DNA of 32,114 bases from CAYJAD01 sp964370675. Lineage in GTDB: Bacteria; Desulfobacterota; Desulfovibrionia; Desulfovibrionales; Desulfovibrionaceae. The position numbers were made by a program, and so were the translations under genes. The DNA is taken from contig CAYJKC010000023.1 of the NCBI GenBank assembly GCA_964370675.1, positions 1 to 32,114 of the forward strand, in the 5' to 3' direction. Of the stretch, positions 7,558 to 15,949 are shown piece by piece; position 1 is the stretch's first letter, and every line of letters begins with the position of its first letter. The notes below the pieces were generated by a model, which searched no databases, had not been told where the DNA came from, and saw only the letters and a program-made list of their open reading frames with translations.

Positions 7558-8322
7558 CTATTTCTCTTTTTCGGGTCCAGTACGCTCTTTAGGCGGTAAG
7601 AACGATGACAGCTTTTCATAAACTAAACGTGGATTATTGTTTTCAAGTATGGACTTGGCACCTTCAAAAATAATATGCAACAAGAGTTCTTCTTGCATGC
7701 TCTTTGCTTTAAGCTTTCCAGCTAAAGGTAAGAAAAGTAAGTTAGAAATTAATGCACCATAAAATGTTGTTAGAATAGCAACAGCCATAGCTGGACCAAT
7801 TGCTTCAGGGTCTGAAAGGTTTGCAAGCATTTGCACAAGACCAATTAGAGTACCAATCATACCCATGGCAGGAGCAAGACCACCAAGCCTTGTAAAAACA
7901 CTAATGCCAATATTATGGCGTTTTTTCATGGAAATAATTTCAATGGCAACCGTGGCATGAATGAGGTCTGGGTCTGCACTATCAGCTATGAGCTGACAAG
8001 CTTTTTTAAGTATGGGATTATTGGTTTGGATTTTTTCAAGAGCAACAATGCCTTGGCGGCGGCTAATTTCAGCAATACGCACCATGGTTGCCACTACTTC
8101 ACTGGCAGGTGTTTCTTTAGATACAAATGCTTTCATACCTGCACTAAATGCTTGGCGGACTTCTGCAAAAGGAAAACAAATCATAACAGAAGATAAGGTA
8201 CCCCCAATAACAATCATGATACTGGGAATATCAATAAAGTTTCCTGGTTCTGGTCCAATAAAAATAGAGCCAATAACCAGACCAAATCCGCATAAAAATC
8301 CACCTAAAGTAGCTAAATCCAT
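7558..8322 (-). CDS. motA: Flagellar motor stator protein MotA
   Basis: This 254-residue MotA/TolQ/ExbB family protein has four predicted membrane helices (about 3-22, 30-50, 145-168, 178-200) and a large cytoplasmic loop between the second and third, the usual MotA layout. GLAPAMGMIGTLIGLVQML and the following GPAMAVAILTTFYGAL contain the prolines important for torque generation in the family. With MotB it forms the ion-driven stator. The ATG at 8322 has AAGGA seven bases upstream and lies about 55 nt below a good sigma-70-type promoter. MotA and MotB as a two-gene unit, apart from other flagellar genes, is common in proteobacteria. Confidence 0.94.
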   Translation of the reverse strand: MDLATLGGFLCGFGLVIGSIFIGPEPGNFIDIPSIMIVIGGTLSSVMICFPFAEVRQAFSAGMKAFVSKETPASEVVATMVRIAEISRRQGIVALEKIQTNNPILKKACQLIADSADPDLIHATVAIEIISMKKRHNIGISVFTRLGGLAPAMGMIGTLIGLVQMLANLSDPEAIGPAMAVAILTTFYGALISNLLFLPLAGKLKAKSMQEELLLHIIFEGAKSILENNNPRLVYEKLSSFLPPKERTGPEKEK

Positions 8323-8379
8323 ATTATAATCCTTTCACACTAGGGCATCAAGGCTTACAAGAGTAATCTTGTCTTGTTC

Positions 8380-8409
8380 AATATATACATAATCTTAATA
8401 AAATGTCAA
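8380..8409 (-). promoter_or_regulatory. Sigma-70-type promoter for motA-motB
   Basis: On the minus strand TTGACA (8404-8409, perfect) is followed after 18 nt by TATATT (8380-8385, 5 of 6). The predicted transcript start is about 50 nt before the motA ATG. A flagellar sigma-28-like match further upstream (ACCGATAG near 8464-8471) lacks a good -35 box. The stator genes may therefore be expressed from a housekeeping promoter. Confidence 0.55.
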
Positions 8410-8550
8410 AGTTATGTTGTGCATACAAATACATAGCAATAAGGTTACATATGTATATAAGTACTATCGGTAGATATGCAATCTTCTACAGGTCTTGTTA
8501 TTAACCTTATAAATTTTATTTATATTAATCATGCTTTGCACAAAGCAACA

Positions 8551-11202
8551 TTAATGCAAAAGCTTAGGCAAAGCAAGATTATTAGCATCTTTATATGTTT
8601 TAATGCGCAAGTATGGGGTATTTTTTTGCCAAATGGCACTAATACCATTACTATGTGCTGTGGAATATAGGGGAATATTCTTTGCTTTAAGTGTTTTAAG
8701 TACAGCTAAATGCGGGAATGAAAAATTATTATGCATGGCAGTGCTAACCAAGGCTATTTGAGCATTTACAGCGTCATAAAATGGTTGCCAAAGTGCATCT
8801 TTAGATCCATGGTGGGGTAGAATAAAAATATCCGCACTAATATTTTGTTTTAACTTTAATATATTTTGTTGCGCAAATATTTCTGCATCTGCTCCTAGTA
8901 AAGCAATGCCATGTTTTGTATTATTTTCCTCATGGACTAAGCGCAAAACAATGGATGCATTATTACTAGACAACCTTCTGTTTTGTGGGGGGTTTAAAAC
9001 TTCCAGTTTGAAAGAATTGTTAATACTTGGCACGGTTAAGCTTATGCCACTGTGTAAAATTTTTGTGGGTGGCATTTTATTTTTACTTTTTAAGGTATTA
9101 ATTATTTTGGTGTAACTAGAGTGCATTTTTTTGCCATTGTGATAAAAAGTACCTACTTGCATTTTTTGTAATACTGCCATAAGCCCGCGCAAATGGTCCA
9201 TGTCCGGATGGGTAGCAATAACACCCCATAAACGCGGTGGCTTGTTATAGACTAAATGAGGAATGACAAGATGTGTGCCTGTATCAAAGTTCTTAGACAT
9301 GCTACCGCCACCGTCTACCAAGATGCGCTCTCCACCTTTTAAGCTGATACATACTGCCTGACCTTGACCTACATCTAACATATCTACTTTAACATCTATA
9401 AGCCAATACTCAGTATAGCGTATAATTGGTCCCACCAAGAGAAAGAACATAGCTAATATAAGCAAGATTTTATGATGGATTTTGTTAAGTTGTTCGCTTG
9501 TTTTATTGTGCAGAAATTCTTGTAATGTGGTGCGACCCACTAATATAGCAAGAGCAAGACAAAGTGCACCCCATGCTATATACACAGTCCAGTGAGGGCG
9601 CAAAATGGCTGGAAATTCAAAAAAACCTTTAATTTGCATGTAGTTAAGGGTTTGCAATAAAATTTCGCATGGCCATGCTGCAAGGTGTAGTATGGCCATG
9701 CTAATTTCTGTTAAACCAAGAATGGCTACTACGCTTCCTAATAAAGCTAGGGGTAAAACCCAAAATCCTAAAATGGGTAACCATATAATATTGCATATGA
9801 ACCACGGACCAGAAGGCGGAAAATAATAGAGAAATATAGGAGCTAAGACACATTGTATGCTTAGTGAAATAATGAAGATTTGTAATATGCTCCGCCCTAG
9901 TTTTGCAGTAAAAAATTGTAAAGGTTTCAATGTTTTAAAACTTTGATTTGGTTTAGGTATGCGGCGAAGTAGTGGTACAACCAGAGCAATGCTTGCCACA
10001 CATAGTACAGAAAGTTGCAAGCCAAGGTTAAAAATAGCTGCTGGTTGGTAGAAGGTAATAAGTAATAAAGTCATGAGCAATATGTCACCAAGAGTGGCTA
10101 GGCGTGCTCTCCAGTAAAAGATGAGAGCTAAACTTAGCATGATTGCTGCACGTATTAGTGATGGTGGGGCATTGCCAATCCAAAGATATAGCAAGGCTAA
10201 GGGTAGTGCAAAAAGACCAGTCCACTTAGTGTAGGGTAAGATTATCAAGCTTTGAGGGTAGACTAAATATAAAATTCCAGCAAATAAAGCGGCACAAAGA
10301 CCAACTATAGCTAGATGCTGCCCTGATAAAGCTAATGAGTGCACTAAAGACGCAGCGCGCATCTTTTCCATACTTTCTTGGCTGATATAATATTTTTCTC
10401 CAAAAAGTAATGCCGGCAAAAATGCATATGCTTGAGCTTTAATGCTTGTGAGGTCAAGAGATGGAGTAAATAAGTTTTGTTCAAGGGTTTGCAATGCCTT
10501 TTGGCGTATGCGTGCTAGAGTATGGGGCAAGCTATGGTCTTGCTCTATAATTTGTGGATTACCAAAGTCACCCCTACTCCAAAGGCGCCAAAACACACCT
10601 TGGCTTTGCCAATAAAATCCAAAACTGCTTAATCCTTCATTATTAAATCCTTCGGCGCTGCGTATGCGTGCGCTAATTTGTACTTTTTGTCCTGCTAGTG
10701 GTACAATGTTCTTGTGGTCTTGGCTTAATTTTTCATCAAGCCTTTTTGCTTCCCATGTCCAGATTGTTAGACCTGGTAAAACATGCTCAGGATGCTCTAA
10801 GCTGTGAACATTGTCTAAATAAATTCTCAAACGTTTGTTGGTTAGGCTTTCTACCTTGCTAACGCTACCTTCAAGACGCATAAGTCTAGGTTTTTGACCC
10901 TCCAAGGCCCAAGTGGGATAGTTAGGACGCGGTACTATTGCCAAGTGTAGTACCACAAAACCTATTACAAAACAGCATATGGCCATGGGCGCGTATTTTT
11001 TACTTCTTAGCCTTGTATCAAGGCAAAATATAGTGGTAGCAGCGCATATGCCGCCTATGGGATAGCGCGCAGCAAAAAGACCACATAGCCAAAATAAGCT
11101 AATACTTTGCCATGTTAATAGTGGTTGAAGTGGTGCTAGAAAGGTGGGGGTAATCCAAAAACTGATGTTAGAAGGTGGTCGACGTGTATGGAAATTATCC
11201 AC
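8551..11202 (-). CDS. comEC: ComEC/Rec2 family DNA-uptake channel
   Basis: This is an 883-residue membrane protein, full length for ComEC. In order it shows an N-terminal membrane pair with an extracytoplasmic OB-like region, a multi-helix competence domain (signature HSLALSGQHLAIVG near 288-301), and a C-terminal metallo-beta-lactamase domain with DVGQGQ (610-615), DGGG (630-633), THPDMDH (664-670) and LPHHGSKD (796-803). ComEC moves one DNA strand across the inner membrane during natural transformation; the C-terminal domain is thought to degrade the other strand. I chose the GTG at 11202 because GGAG lies ten bases upstream and overlap with smpB is then 8 nt; a GTG at 11235 is an alternative without a visible binding site. 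No other competence gene is in the window. Confidence 0.9.
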   Translation of the reverse strand: MDNFHTRRPPSNISFWITPTFLAPLQPLLTWQSISLFWLCGLFAARYPIGGICAATTIFCLDTRLRSKKYAPMAICCFVIGFVVLHLAIVPRPNYPTWALEGQKPRLMRLEGSVSKVESLTNKRLRIYLDNVHSLEHPEHVLPGLTIWTWEAKRLDEKLSQDHKNIVPLAGQKVQISARIRSAEGFNNEGLSSFGFYWQSQGVFWRLWSRGDFGNPQIIEQDHSLPHTLARIRQKALQTLEQNLFTPSLDLTSIKAQAYAFLPALLFGEKYYISQESMEKMRAASLVHSLALSGQHLAIVGLCAALFAGILYLVYPQSLIILPYTKWTGLFALPLALLYLWIGNAPPSLIRAAIMLSLALIFYWRARLATLGDILLMTLLLITFYQPAAIFNLGLQLSVLCVASIALVVPLLRRIPKPNQSFKTLKPLQFFTAKLGRSILQIFIISLSIQCVLAPIFLYYFPPSGPWFICNIIWLPILGFWVLPLALLGSVVAILGLTEISMAILHLAAWPCEILLQTLNYMQIKGFFEFPAILRPHWTVYIAWGALCLALAILVGRTTLQEFLHNKTSEQLNKIHHKILLILAMFFLLVGPIIRYTEYWLIDVKVDMLDVGQGQAVCISLKGGERILVDGGGSMSKNFDTGTHLVIPHLVYNKPPRLWGVIATHPDMDHLRGLMAVLQKMQVGTFYHNGKKMHSSYTKIINTLKSKNKMPPTKILHSGISLTVPSINNSFKLEVLNPPQNRRLSSNNASIVLRLVHEENNTKHGIALLGADAEIFAQQNILKLKQNISADIFILPHHGSKDALWQPFYDAVNAQIALVSTAMHNNFSFPHLAVLKTLKAKNIPLYSTAHSNGISAIWQKNTPYLRIKTYKDANNLALPKLLH

Positions 11203-11650
11203 TAAGATCGCGCTCCATATCACGTTCAGCGGCACGGCGTTTTAAGGTTTCACGGTGATCATGTAACTTTTTGCCCTTTCCAACAGCAATTTCTACCTTT
11301 ACTTTGCCAAATTTAAAATAAATTTTAACTGGCACTACGGTTAAACCTTGTTGTTCCACTCTTGCGGCAAGGGTGTTTATTTCTCTGGCATGTAGGAGTA
11401 GCTTTCTGTTGCGCACAGGGTTTTGAGCTACATACCCAGCATTTTCATATGGGGCAATATGTAAACCAATTAAGAAGGCTTCGCCTTGCTTAAAGTCTAC
11501 ATAGCTATCCATAAAGTTTACCTTGCCGCTGCGAATACTTTTGACTTCTGGTCCAGTAAGGCTAATACCAGCTTCTAAGAAGTCGCTTAATTCATATAGA
11601 TGACGCGCTTTTTTGTTGATGGCTGAACTGGGTGCTGGTTTTTTTTTCAT
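11195..11650 (-). CDS. smpB: SsrA-binding protein SmpB
   Basis: This 151-residue SmpB binds tmRNA and helps it rescue stalled ribosomes. Typical segments are INKKARHLYEL near the N terminus, GPEVKSIRSGKVNFMDSYV in the middle and GKGKKLHDHRETLKRR before the C-terminal basic tail that enters the mRNA channel. It starts five bases after ptsI and its last codons overlap the start of comEC, so the three are probably co-translated. The tmRNA gene is not in this window. The ribosome binding site is weak (GGATAAAA), consistent with translational coupling. Confidence 0.95.
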   Translation of the reverse strand: MKKKPAPSSAINKKARHLYELSDFLEAGISLTGPEVKSIRSGKVNFMDSYVDFKQGEAFLIGLHIAPYENAGYVAQNPVRNRKLLLHAREINTLAARVEQQGLTVVPVKIYFKFGKVKVEIAVGKGKKLHDHRETLKRRAAERDMERDLSG

Positions 11651-11655
11651 ACTTT

Positions 11656-13419
11656 TTATCCGTGAGTATTAATCAATGTAGTGTAAAATGGAAAGTCATC
11701 ACGCAAGCCCTGAGATAATGTGTCCGTAACAATGCGAATACTTGCAGCAGCATCGGAGGTCATAAGTAGTGAATGAGTCATTTTGATACATTCTTCGGCT
11801 CTAAGATGGCGTAATAAATGTTTAATGTTTGGTATGGAGCTAGGAGCGGCAGAAATAGTATCAACACCCATGCCTAACAACATAGCCAAGCAATAAGGAT
11901 CAGCAACAATTTCGCCACAAACTGTAACGCTAATACCCTCACGATGCGCACAATCCACAGCTCGCTTTATGGAGCGAGTTAAGGCAGCATGTAAAGGATT
12001 GTGTAAATATGCTACATGTTTATTGTTGCGGTCAATGGCTAGTAAATATTGAGTAAGGTCATTGGTACCAATACTAAAGAAATCGCAATGTTTGGCCAAG
12101 CTATCGGCAACAATTAATGCTGCAGGTACCTCAAGCATAATGCCAATGGGCAAGTTTGTGGCATGTTCAATATGTTGTATACATAAATCTTGGCGTACTT
12201 CGGCAAGAATATGCTTAACTGCTTGCACTTCTTCAAGACAAGAAATCATAGGCAAGACTATTGATACATCGCCATGCATGGCCGCTCTTAGTATGGCGCG
12301 TAGCTGAGTGCGTAAAATGTCTTGGTGGCGAATACAAAAACGAATACCGCGCAAGCCTAAAGCGGGGTTTGGCTCTTTTAATGCTGTTTGAGAGGGCAAT
12401 GCCTTATCCATACCTACATCAAGAATTCTAAAAACTACTGGTTTTGAGGCTGCTTTTTGCACCACCATGAGATATTCATCATATAATTGCTCTTCAGTTG
12501 GTAATTTACGGCTACGCAAATAAGCATATTCTGTGCGATAAAGACCAATGCCCTCCGCTCCATAGCTTGCAATGCTGTCAACTTCATCAACATTTTCTAA
12601 GTTGGCTTGCACATTTATATTGATATTATCTAATGTTTCAGCGGACAGTGTGGCATTATTGCGAATTTTTTGCACCCAAGTTTGATATTCATCCAATTTT
12701 TTGCCAAAGCTTGCAAGCTCTTGCTCGTCAGGATCAATATAAACACAGCCGCTAATGGCATCTACAATGACTAATTCATTTTCGCGTACAGCCTCTACAA
12801 GTCCTGTAACGCCAACAATGGCAGGGATATTTAAAGCTCGTGCCAAAATGGCTGTGTGTGAGGTGGCCCCGCCTTCAGCCATGACTAATCCCAATATGTG
12901 ATCTGCTGAAAGATTAAGTGTATCAATAGGAGAAAGATCTTCTGCCATGTATACTCTAGGGCTAGTACTGGTATGTGCAATATATTCTTTGCCTGCTAAA
13001 TGACATTGTAACCTTGTGCCCACAGCGCGCAAATCAAAAACTCGATCACGTAAATATGGGTCATCAAGTTCTAAAAAAGCTTTGCATAGGGCATCAATAG
13101 TTTTTTGTAATGCCCATGGCGCGCAAAGCTTTTGTGTGCGGATGCACTCCTCTGTTTCGCTTAAAAGCCTTGGATCATGGCTCATCATAATATGGGCTTG
13201 AATAATGTCACTATGTTCTTTGTTAGTGGTGGATTTTTTTGCTTGTTCAAGATCATTGCTAACATGCTTTGCAGCATCCAGTAATTTTTGTACTTCTTTT
13301 TCAATATGATCTTGCAAAATAAAGCTTTCATCAATATGCTGCTCCAAATGGGTATGCATAATTTTTCCAATGGCAATACCTGCCGCAACGGGAATACCAA
13401 ATAATATTGTACGTGCCAT
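11656..13419 (-). CDS. ptsI: Phosphoenolpyruvate-protein phosphotransferase (PTS enzyme I)
   Basis: This 587-residue enzyme I takes phosphate from phosphoenolpyruvate and gives it to HPr. The phosphorylated histidine is H188 in GGATSHTAILARALNIPA, with the swivelling domain around it. The N-terminal HPr-binding helical domain and the C-terminal PEP-binding barrel are both complete; the barrel includes TEYAYLRSRKLPTEEQ, LRGIRFC, GTNDLTQYLLAIDRNN and the reactive cysteine in VCGEIVADP. It starts three bases after the HPr gene, with AGGAA upstream. The operon pairs it with HPr and a mannose-family EIID. In an organism with only some PTS parts, it could serve regulation as well as sugar uptake; that is inference. 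Confidence 0.95.
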   Translation of the reverse strand: MARTILFGIPVAAGIAIGKIMHTHLEQHIDESFILQDHIEKEVQKLLDAAKHVSNDLEQAKKSTTNKEHSDIIQAHIMMSHDPRLLSETEECIRTQKLCAPWALQKTIDALCKAFLELDDPYLRDRVFDLRAVGTRLQCHLAGKEYIAHTSTSPRVYMAEDLSPIDTLNLSADHILGLVMAEGGATSHTAILARALNIPAIVGVTGLVEAVRENELVIVDAISGCVYIDPDEQELASFGKKLDEYQTWVQKIRNNATLSAETLDNININVQANLENVDEVDSIASYGAEGIGLYRTEYAYLRSRKLPTEEQLYDEYLMVVQKAASKPVVFRILDVGMDKALPSQTALKEPNPALGLRGIRFCIRHQDILRTQLRAILRAAMHGDVSIVLPMISCLEEVQAVKHILAEVRQDLCIQHIEHATNLPIGIMLEVPAALIVADSLAKHCDFFSIGTNDLTQYLLAIDRNNKHVAYLHNPLHAALTRSIKRAVDCAHREGISVTVCGEIVADPYCLAMLLGMGVDTISAAPSSIPNIKHLLRHLRAEECIKMTHSLLMTSDAAASIRIVTDTLSQGLRDDFPFYTTLINTHG

Positions 13420-13422
13420 AAA

Positions 13423-13710
13423 TTACATTCCTGTGGAAAAAAAATCTGCTATATGTTCAAGGCAGGTGGATGCATCATCACCCTTAGCATAGAAAAAAAG
13501 TTCACTACCATTAATGGCTCCAAGGGTTAATAAGTCTACGACACTTTTGGCATCAGCCTTATTTTGCCCACAATGCACATAAATGGCAGAACTAAAACCC
13601 TGTAAACCTTCGGCAAGCTTTGCCGCTGGTCTGGCATGCAAGCCAAGATTTCCATGAATAGTAACGCCAAGGCGTAAGCCTTGATCTGTTTCTTCAAAAG
13701 AACTTTGCAA
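13423..13710 (-). CDS. ptsH: HPr phosphocarrier protein
   Basis: This 95-residue HPr carries phosphate from enzyme I to EIIA domains. The active-site histidine is H25 in NLGLHARPAAKLA. A serine, S56 in AKSVVDLLTLGA, lies at the position of the regulatory serine (S46) of other HPr proteins, so phosphorylation by an HPr kinase is possible in principle; no such kinase gene is in the window. About eight residues precede the usual start of the fold. It sits between EIID (9 nt upstream) and ptsI (3 nt downstream) and is clearly in their operon. Confidence 0.94.
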   Translation of the reverse strand: MQSSFEETDQGLRLGVTIHGNLGLHARPAAKLAEGLQGFSSAIYVHCGQNKADAKSVVDLLTLGAINGSELFFYAKGDDASTCLEHIADFFSTGM

Positions 13711-13719
13711 AATTTCCCC

Positions 13720-14469
13720 TTACAAAAAATTTGGGTTAAGTAAATATATAAAAAAAGCTAAAAAGCTTAAACTCATCAATAAAACACGCGGTATGTGAAT
13801 GGTGTTAATTAAAAAAGCTCCAATCCCAATTATTAATATGCCACCAAAAAAGTTTATCCATAAAAAGCCCACGCTGCTTTTAGCACATATATAGGCATAA
13901 ATTGCGGCTATGAGCAGCGCATTAACAATTTTTAAGCCAAAAGCCCAATTAATGAGATTAAGCTTACTAAGTTTAGTTAAAGCCATTAAGCCTTGCCTAA
14001 GCCCTAGGAAAAAGAAATATACACGAAACAATAACAAACTAGCAAGTAATATAGCACTCCATGTTATGGCCGCTGTAATGAGATTTTGGAGTATTAAAAG
14101 TGTTGTAACCAAAGCCCAAAAAACCATTAATGTTCCACTAAAAAAAGAATCCCCAATGGCAGAAAGTGTTTCAGCTGTGGTATTAATAAGTTTTTGCATG
14201 TGTTGAGCAGGCATTTTATGCATTGCTACAAGACCTTCTACAGATAGCAAAAAACCAACTAAGATGGGCGCCATAAAAGGATGTGTGTTAACATGCCCTA
14301 GATAGCGCTGGCGCGCAAGGCTAAGTTCTTTTTCATCCTTATGCAAAGCACAAAGACCAGGGTCAAGGGCATAGAGCAGCCCAAGGTGCTGCATGCCATG
14401 TGTAGTCATGGCCGCACCCATAAACCATACGCGCAAAAGACAGCGCAAACTTGTGCGAGCAGATAACAT
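13720..14469 (-). CDS. PTS mannose/fructose/sorbose-family EIID component
   Basis: This is a 249-residue EIID of the mannose PTS family. The N-terminal half has the EIID pattern (GMQHLGLLYALDPGLCALH, then RYLGHVNTHPFMAPILVGFLLSVEG and the segment around GDSFFSGTLMVFW). The C-terminal half has several membrane helices. With EIIC it forms the membrane channel of a sugar PTS. It is the first gene of the operon with HPr and enzyme I. No EIIA, EIIB or EIIC gene lies next to it here, since the upstream neighbour is a divergent methyltransferase. The partner EIIC must be encoded elsewhere, or the protein is a remnant retained for regulation. The ATG has AAGG upstream. Confidence 0.85.
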   Translation of the reverse strand: MLSARTSLRCLLRVWFMGAAMTTHGMQHLGLLYALDPGLCALHKDEKELSLARQRYLGHVNTHPFMAPILVGFLLSVEGLVAMHKMPAQHMQKLINTTAETLSAIGDSFFSGTLMVFWALVTTLLILQNLITAAITWSAILLASLLLFRVYFFFLGLRQGLMALTKLSKLNLINWAFGLKIVNALLIAAIYAYICAKSSVGFLWINFFGGILIIGIGAFLINTIHIPRVLLMSLSFLAFFIYLLNPNFL

Positions 14470-14586
14470 ATTAACCTTTGTCCTTGATGATATTTATAAG
14501 AATATATATTTTGCAAGTATTTGTCACCCTTGTATGTGCTGAATATTTTTGCTACCATGCTTTTATATAATATGTAGGAATTAAAC

Positions 14587-15303
14587 ATGAATGATGACAT
14601 GAAGCTTTACTACGACTACACCGTCTCTCCACTTGGTAGACTTTTTTATAAAACCATTTGCAAGCAACTTGAACATATTAAGGGTAAGAAAATTCTTGAT
14701 TTTGGAAGTGGCTTTGGTTTTAGCGCAAATTTTTTAGCTAAATCTAATGAAGTTGTGGCCATTGAACCTGATGCAAGTATGATTGCAGTCAGAGCAAGTG
14801 ATAATGCATATACACAAATTTGTGGTGACTTATCTCAACTAGCAAATTTTTCAGACGAAAGTTTTGATGTGGTATTATGCCATTTAGTATTTGAATTTGT
14901 AGATAACCCACAAAAAATATTAAATACCTTATTAAGAGTATTAAAAAAAGGTGGGCTTTTATCCATAGTGCGGCACAATAAAAATGGAAGAATTATTCAA
15001 GCCATAGTGCAAGAGTGCAATTTAGAAGATGCCCATGCCCTTTTGGATGGTGGCTATTCTTATTCTAGTGCCTTTGGAGACATAAAGTATTATACAAACA
15101 ATGATTTATTAGATTGGCTCAATGTTGATATGCAAGTTGAAAATATTTTTGGCGCCCGTGCATTGGCTAGTTTGCATAGCTTAGAGTTGCAAAATCAAGA
15201 AAATTGGCTTGAAAAGATGTTTGCTTTGGAATGGCGCTTGCTAGCAGACTCTGACTTTATTAAGATAGCATATTTTAATCATTTGATATTAAGTAAGAAA
15301 TAG
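14587..15303 (+). CDS. Class I SAM-dependent methyltransferase
   Basis: This 238-residue methyltransferase has a class I Rossmann fold: motif I ILDFGSGFG at 36-44, an acidic residue after strand 2 (VVAIEPD, E60), FDVVLCHLVFEFV for strand 4, and LKKGGLLSIVRHN after it. The overall pattern recalls the SmtA/CmoM group, which methylates a modified uridine of tRNA in E. coli, but I cannot fix the substrate from sequence. It stands alone on the plus strand, divergent from EIID, with AGGA seven bases before the ATG and a perfect TATAAT at 14566-14571 that lacks a good -35 partner. A hairpin follows it at 15363-15392. Confidence 0.8.
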   Translation: MNDDMKLYYDYTVSPLGRLFYKTICKQLEHIKGKKILDFGSGFGFSANFLAKSNEVVAIEPDASMIAVRASDNAYTQICGDLSQLANFSDESFDVVLCHLVFEFVDNPQKILNTLLRVLKKGGLLSIVRHNKNGRIIQAIVQECNLEDAHALLDGGYSYSSAFGDIKYYTNNDLLDWLNVDMQVENIFGARALASLHSLELQNQENWLEKMFALEWRLLADSDFIKIAYFNHLILSKK

Positions 15304-15362
15304 GAATACTATTGTAATTTTAATTTGCAAAAACTCGCATTTTTCATTGCTAGCAGTTTAAT

Positions 15363-15392
15363 AAGGCGCGTTAACTAACATTAACACGCCTT
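15363..15392. terminator. Terminator hairpin between methyltransferase and cyclophilin genes
   Basis: Two 12-nt arms (15363-15374 and 15381-15392) pair around a 6-nt loop. The one odd pair is a G-U wobble in the minus-strand RNA and a C/A mismatch in the plus-strand RNA. The plus direction is followed by TT and then ATG, the minus direction by ATTAAAC. It lies between convergent genes and can act for both, with the minus direction (ppiB) slightly favoured by pairing. Confidence 0.6.
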
Positions 15393-15416
15393 TTATGACA
15401 AACTATTAAATAGTTA

Positions 15417-15923
15417 TTATTCAAATCTACTAGCACCAGTAATAACAACCATATCTACCGGCACATCTTCATGTACACCAACAGCTTTGGTTTTTAACTT
15501 GGCTATTTTGTCAACCGTTTCCATGCCTTCCACAACCTTACCAAACACACAGTAGCCCCAGCCTTCAAGACTTTGACTGGTGTGGTTTAAGAAATCATTG
15601 TCTGAAAGGTTAATAAAAAATTGAGCTGTTGCACTGTGTGGAACCATGGTGCGGGCCATGGCAATGGTACCGCGTTCATTTTTTAAACCGTTATTGGCTT
15701 CATTTTCAACAGCGTCATTGGTTTCTTTTTCGTCCATACGCACGCCCATGCCGCCGCCTTGAATCATAAAATTTGGAATTACGCGATGAAAAATGGTATT
15801 AGCATAAAACTCACTATCAACATATTCAAGGAAGTTTGCCACAGTTTTTGGTGCTTCTTCGCTAAATAGTTCTACCAAGATATCACCGGAAGATGTTTCA
15901 ATTAAAACCATTGGATTTGCCAT
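15417..15923 (-). CDS. ppiB: Cytoplasmic cyclophilin-type peptidyl-prolyl isomerase
   Basis: This 168-residue cyclophilin catalyses cis-trans isomerisation of peptide bonds before proline. The core motifs FHRVIPNFMIQGG, AMARTMVPHSATAQFFINL and GWGYCVFGKVVEGMETVDKI are intact, including the catalytic Arg of FHRV. There is no signal peptide, so it is the cytoplasmic (PpiB-like) type; E. coli PpiB is 164 residues. AAGGAG stands before the ATG. It is 26 nt downstream of topA on the same strand and may share its transcript. Confidence 0.93.
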   Translation of the reverse strand: MANPMVLIETSSGDILVELFSEEAPKTVANFLEYVDSEFYANTIFHRVIPNFMIQGGGMGVRMDEKETNDAVENEANNGLKNERGTIAMARTMVPHSATAQFFINLSDNDFLNHTSQSLEGWGYCVFGKVVEGMETVDKIAKLKTKAVGVHEDVPVDMVVITGASRFE

Positions 15924-15949
15924 AATTTTTCTCCTTAGAAGTATGATTT

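Noticed and set aside
8461..8490. Flagellar sigma-28 promoter for motA (ACCGATAG on the minus strand).
   Set aside because: The -35 position 15 nt upstream reads TGTA rather than TAAA, and a much better sigma-70 match lies closer to the gene.
14549..14586. Promoter for the methyltransferase based on perfect TATAAT at 14566-14571.
   Set aside because: No acceptable -35 box at 16-18 nt, and the predicted transcript start would fall on or past the ribosome binding site.
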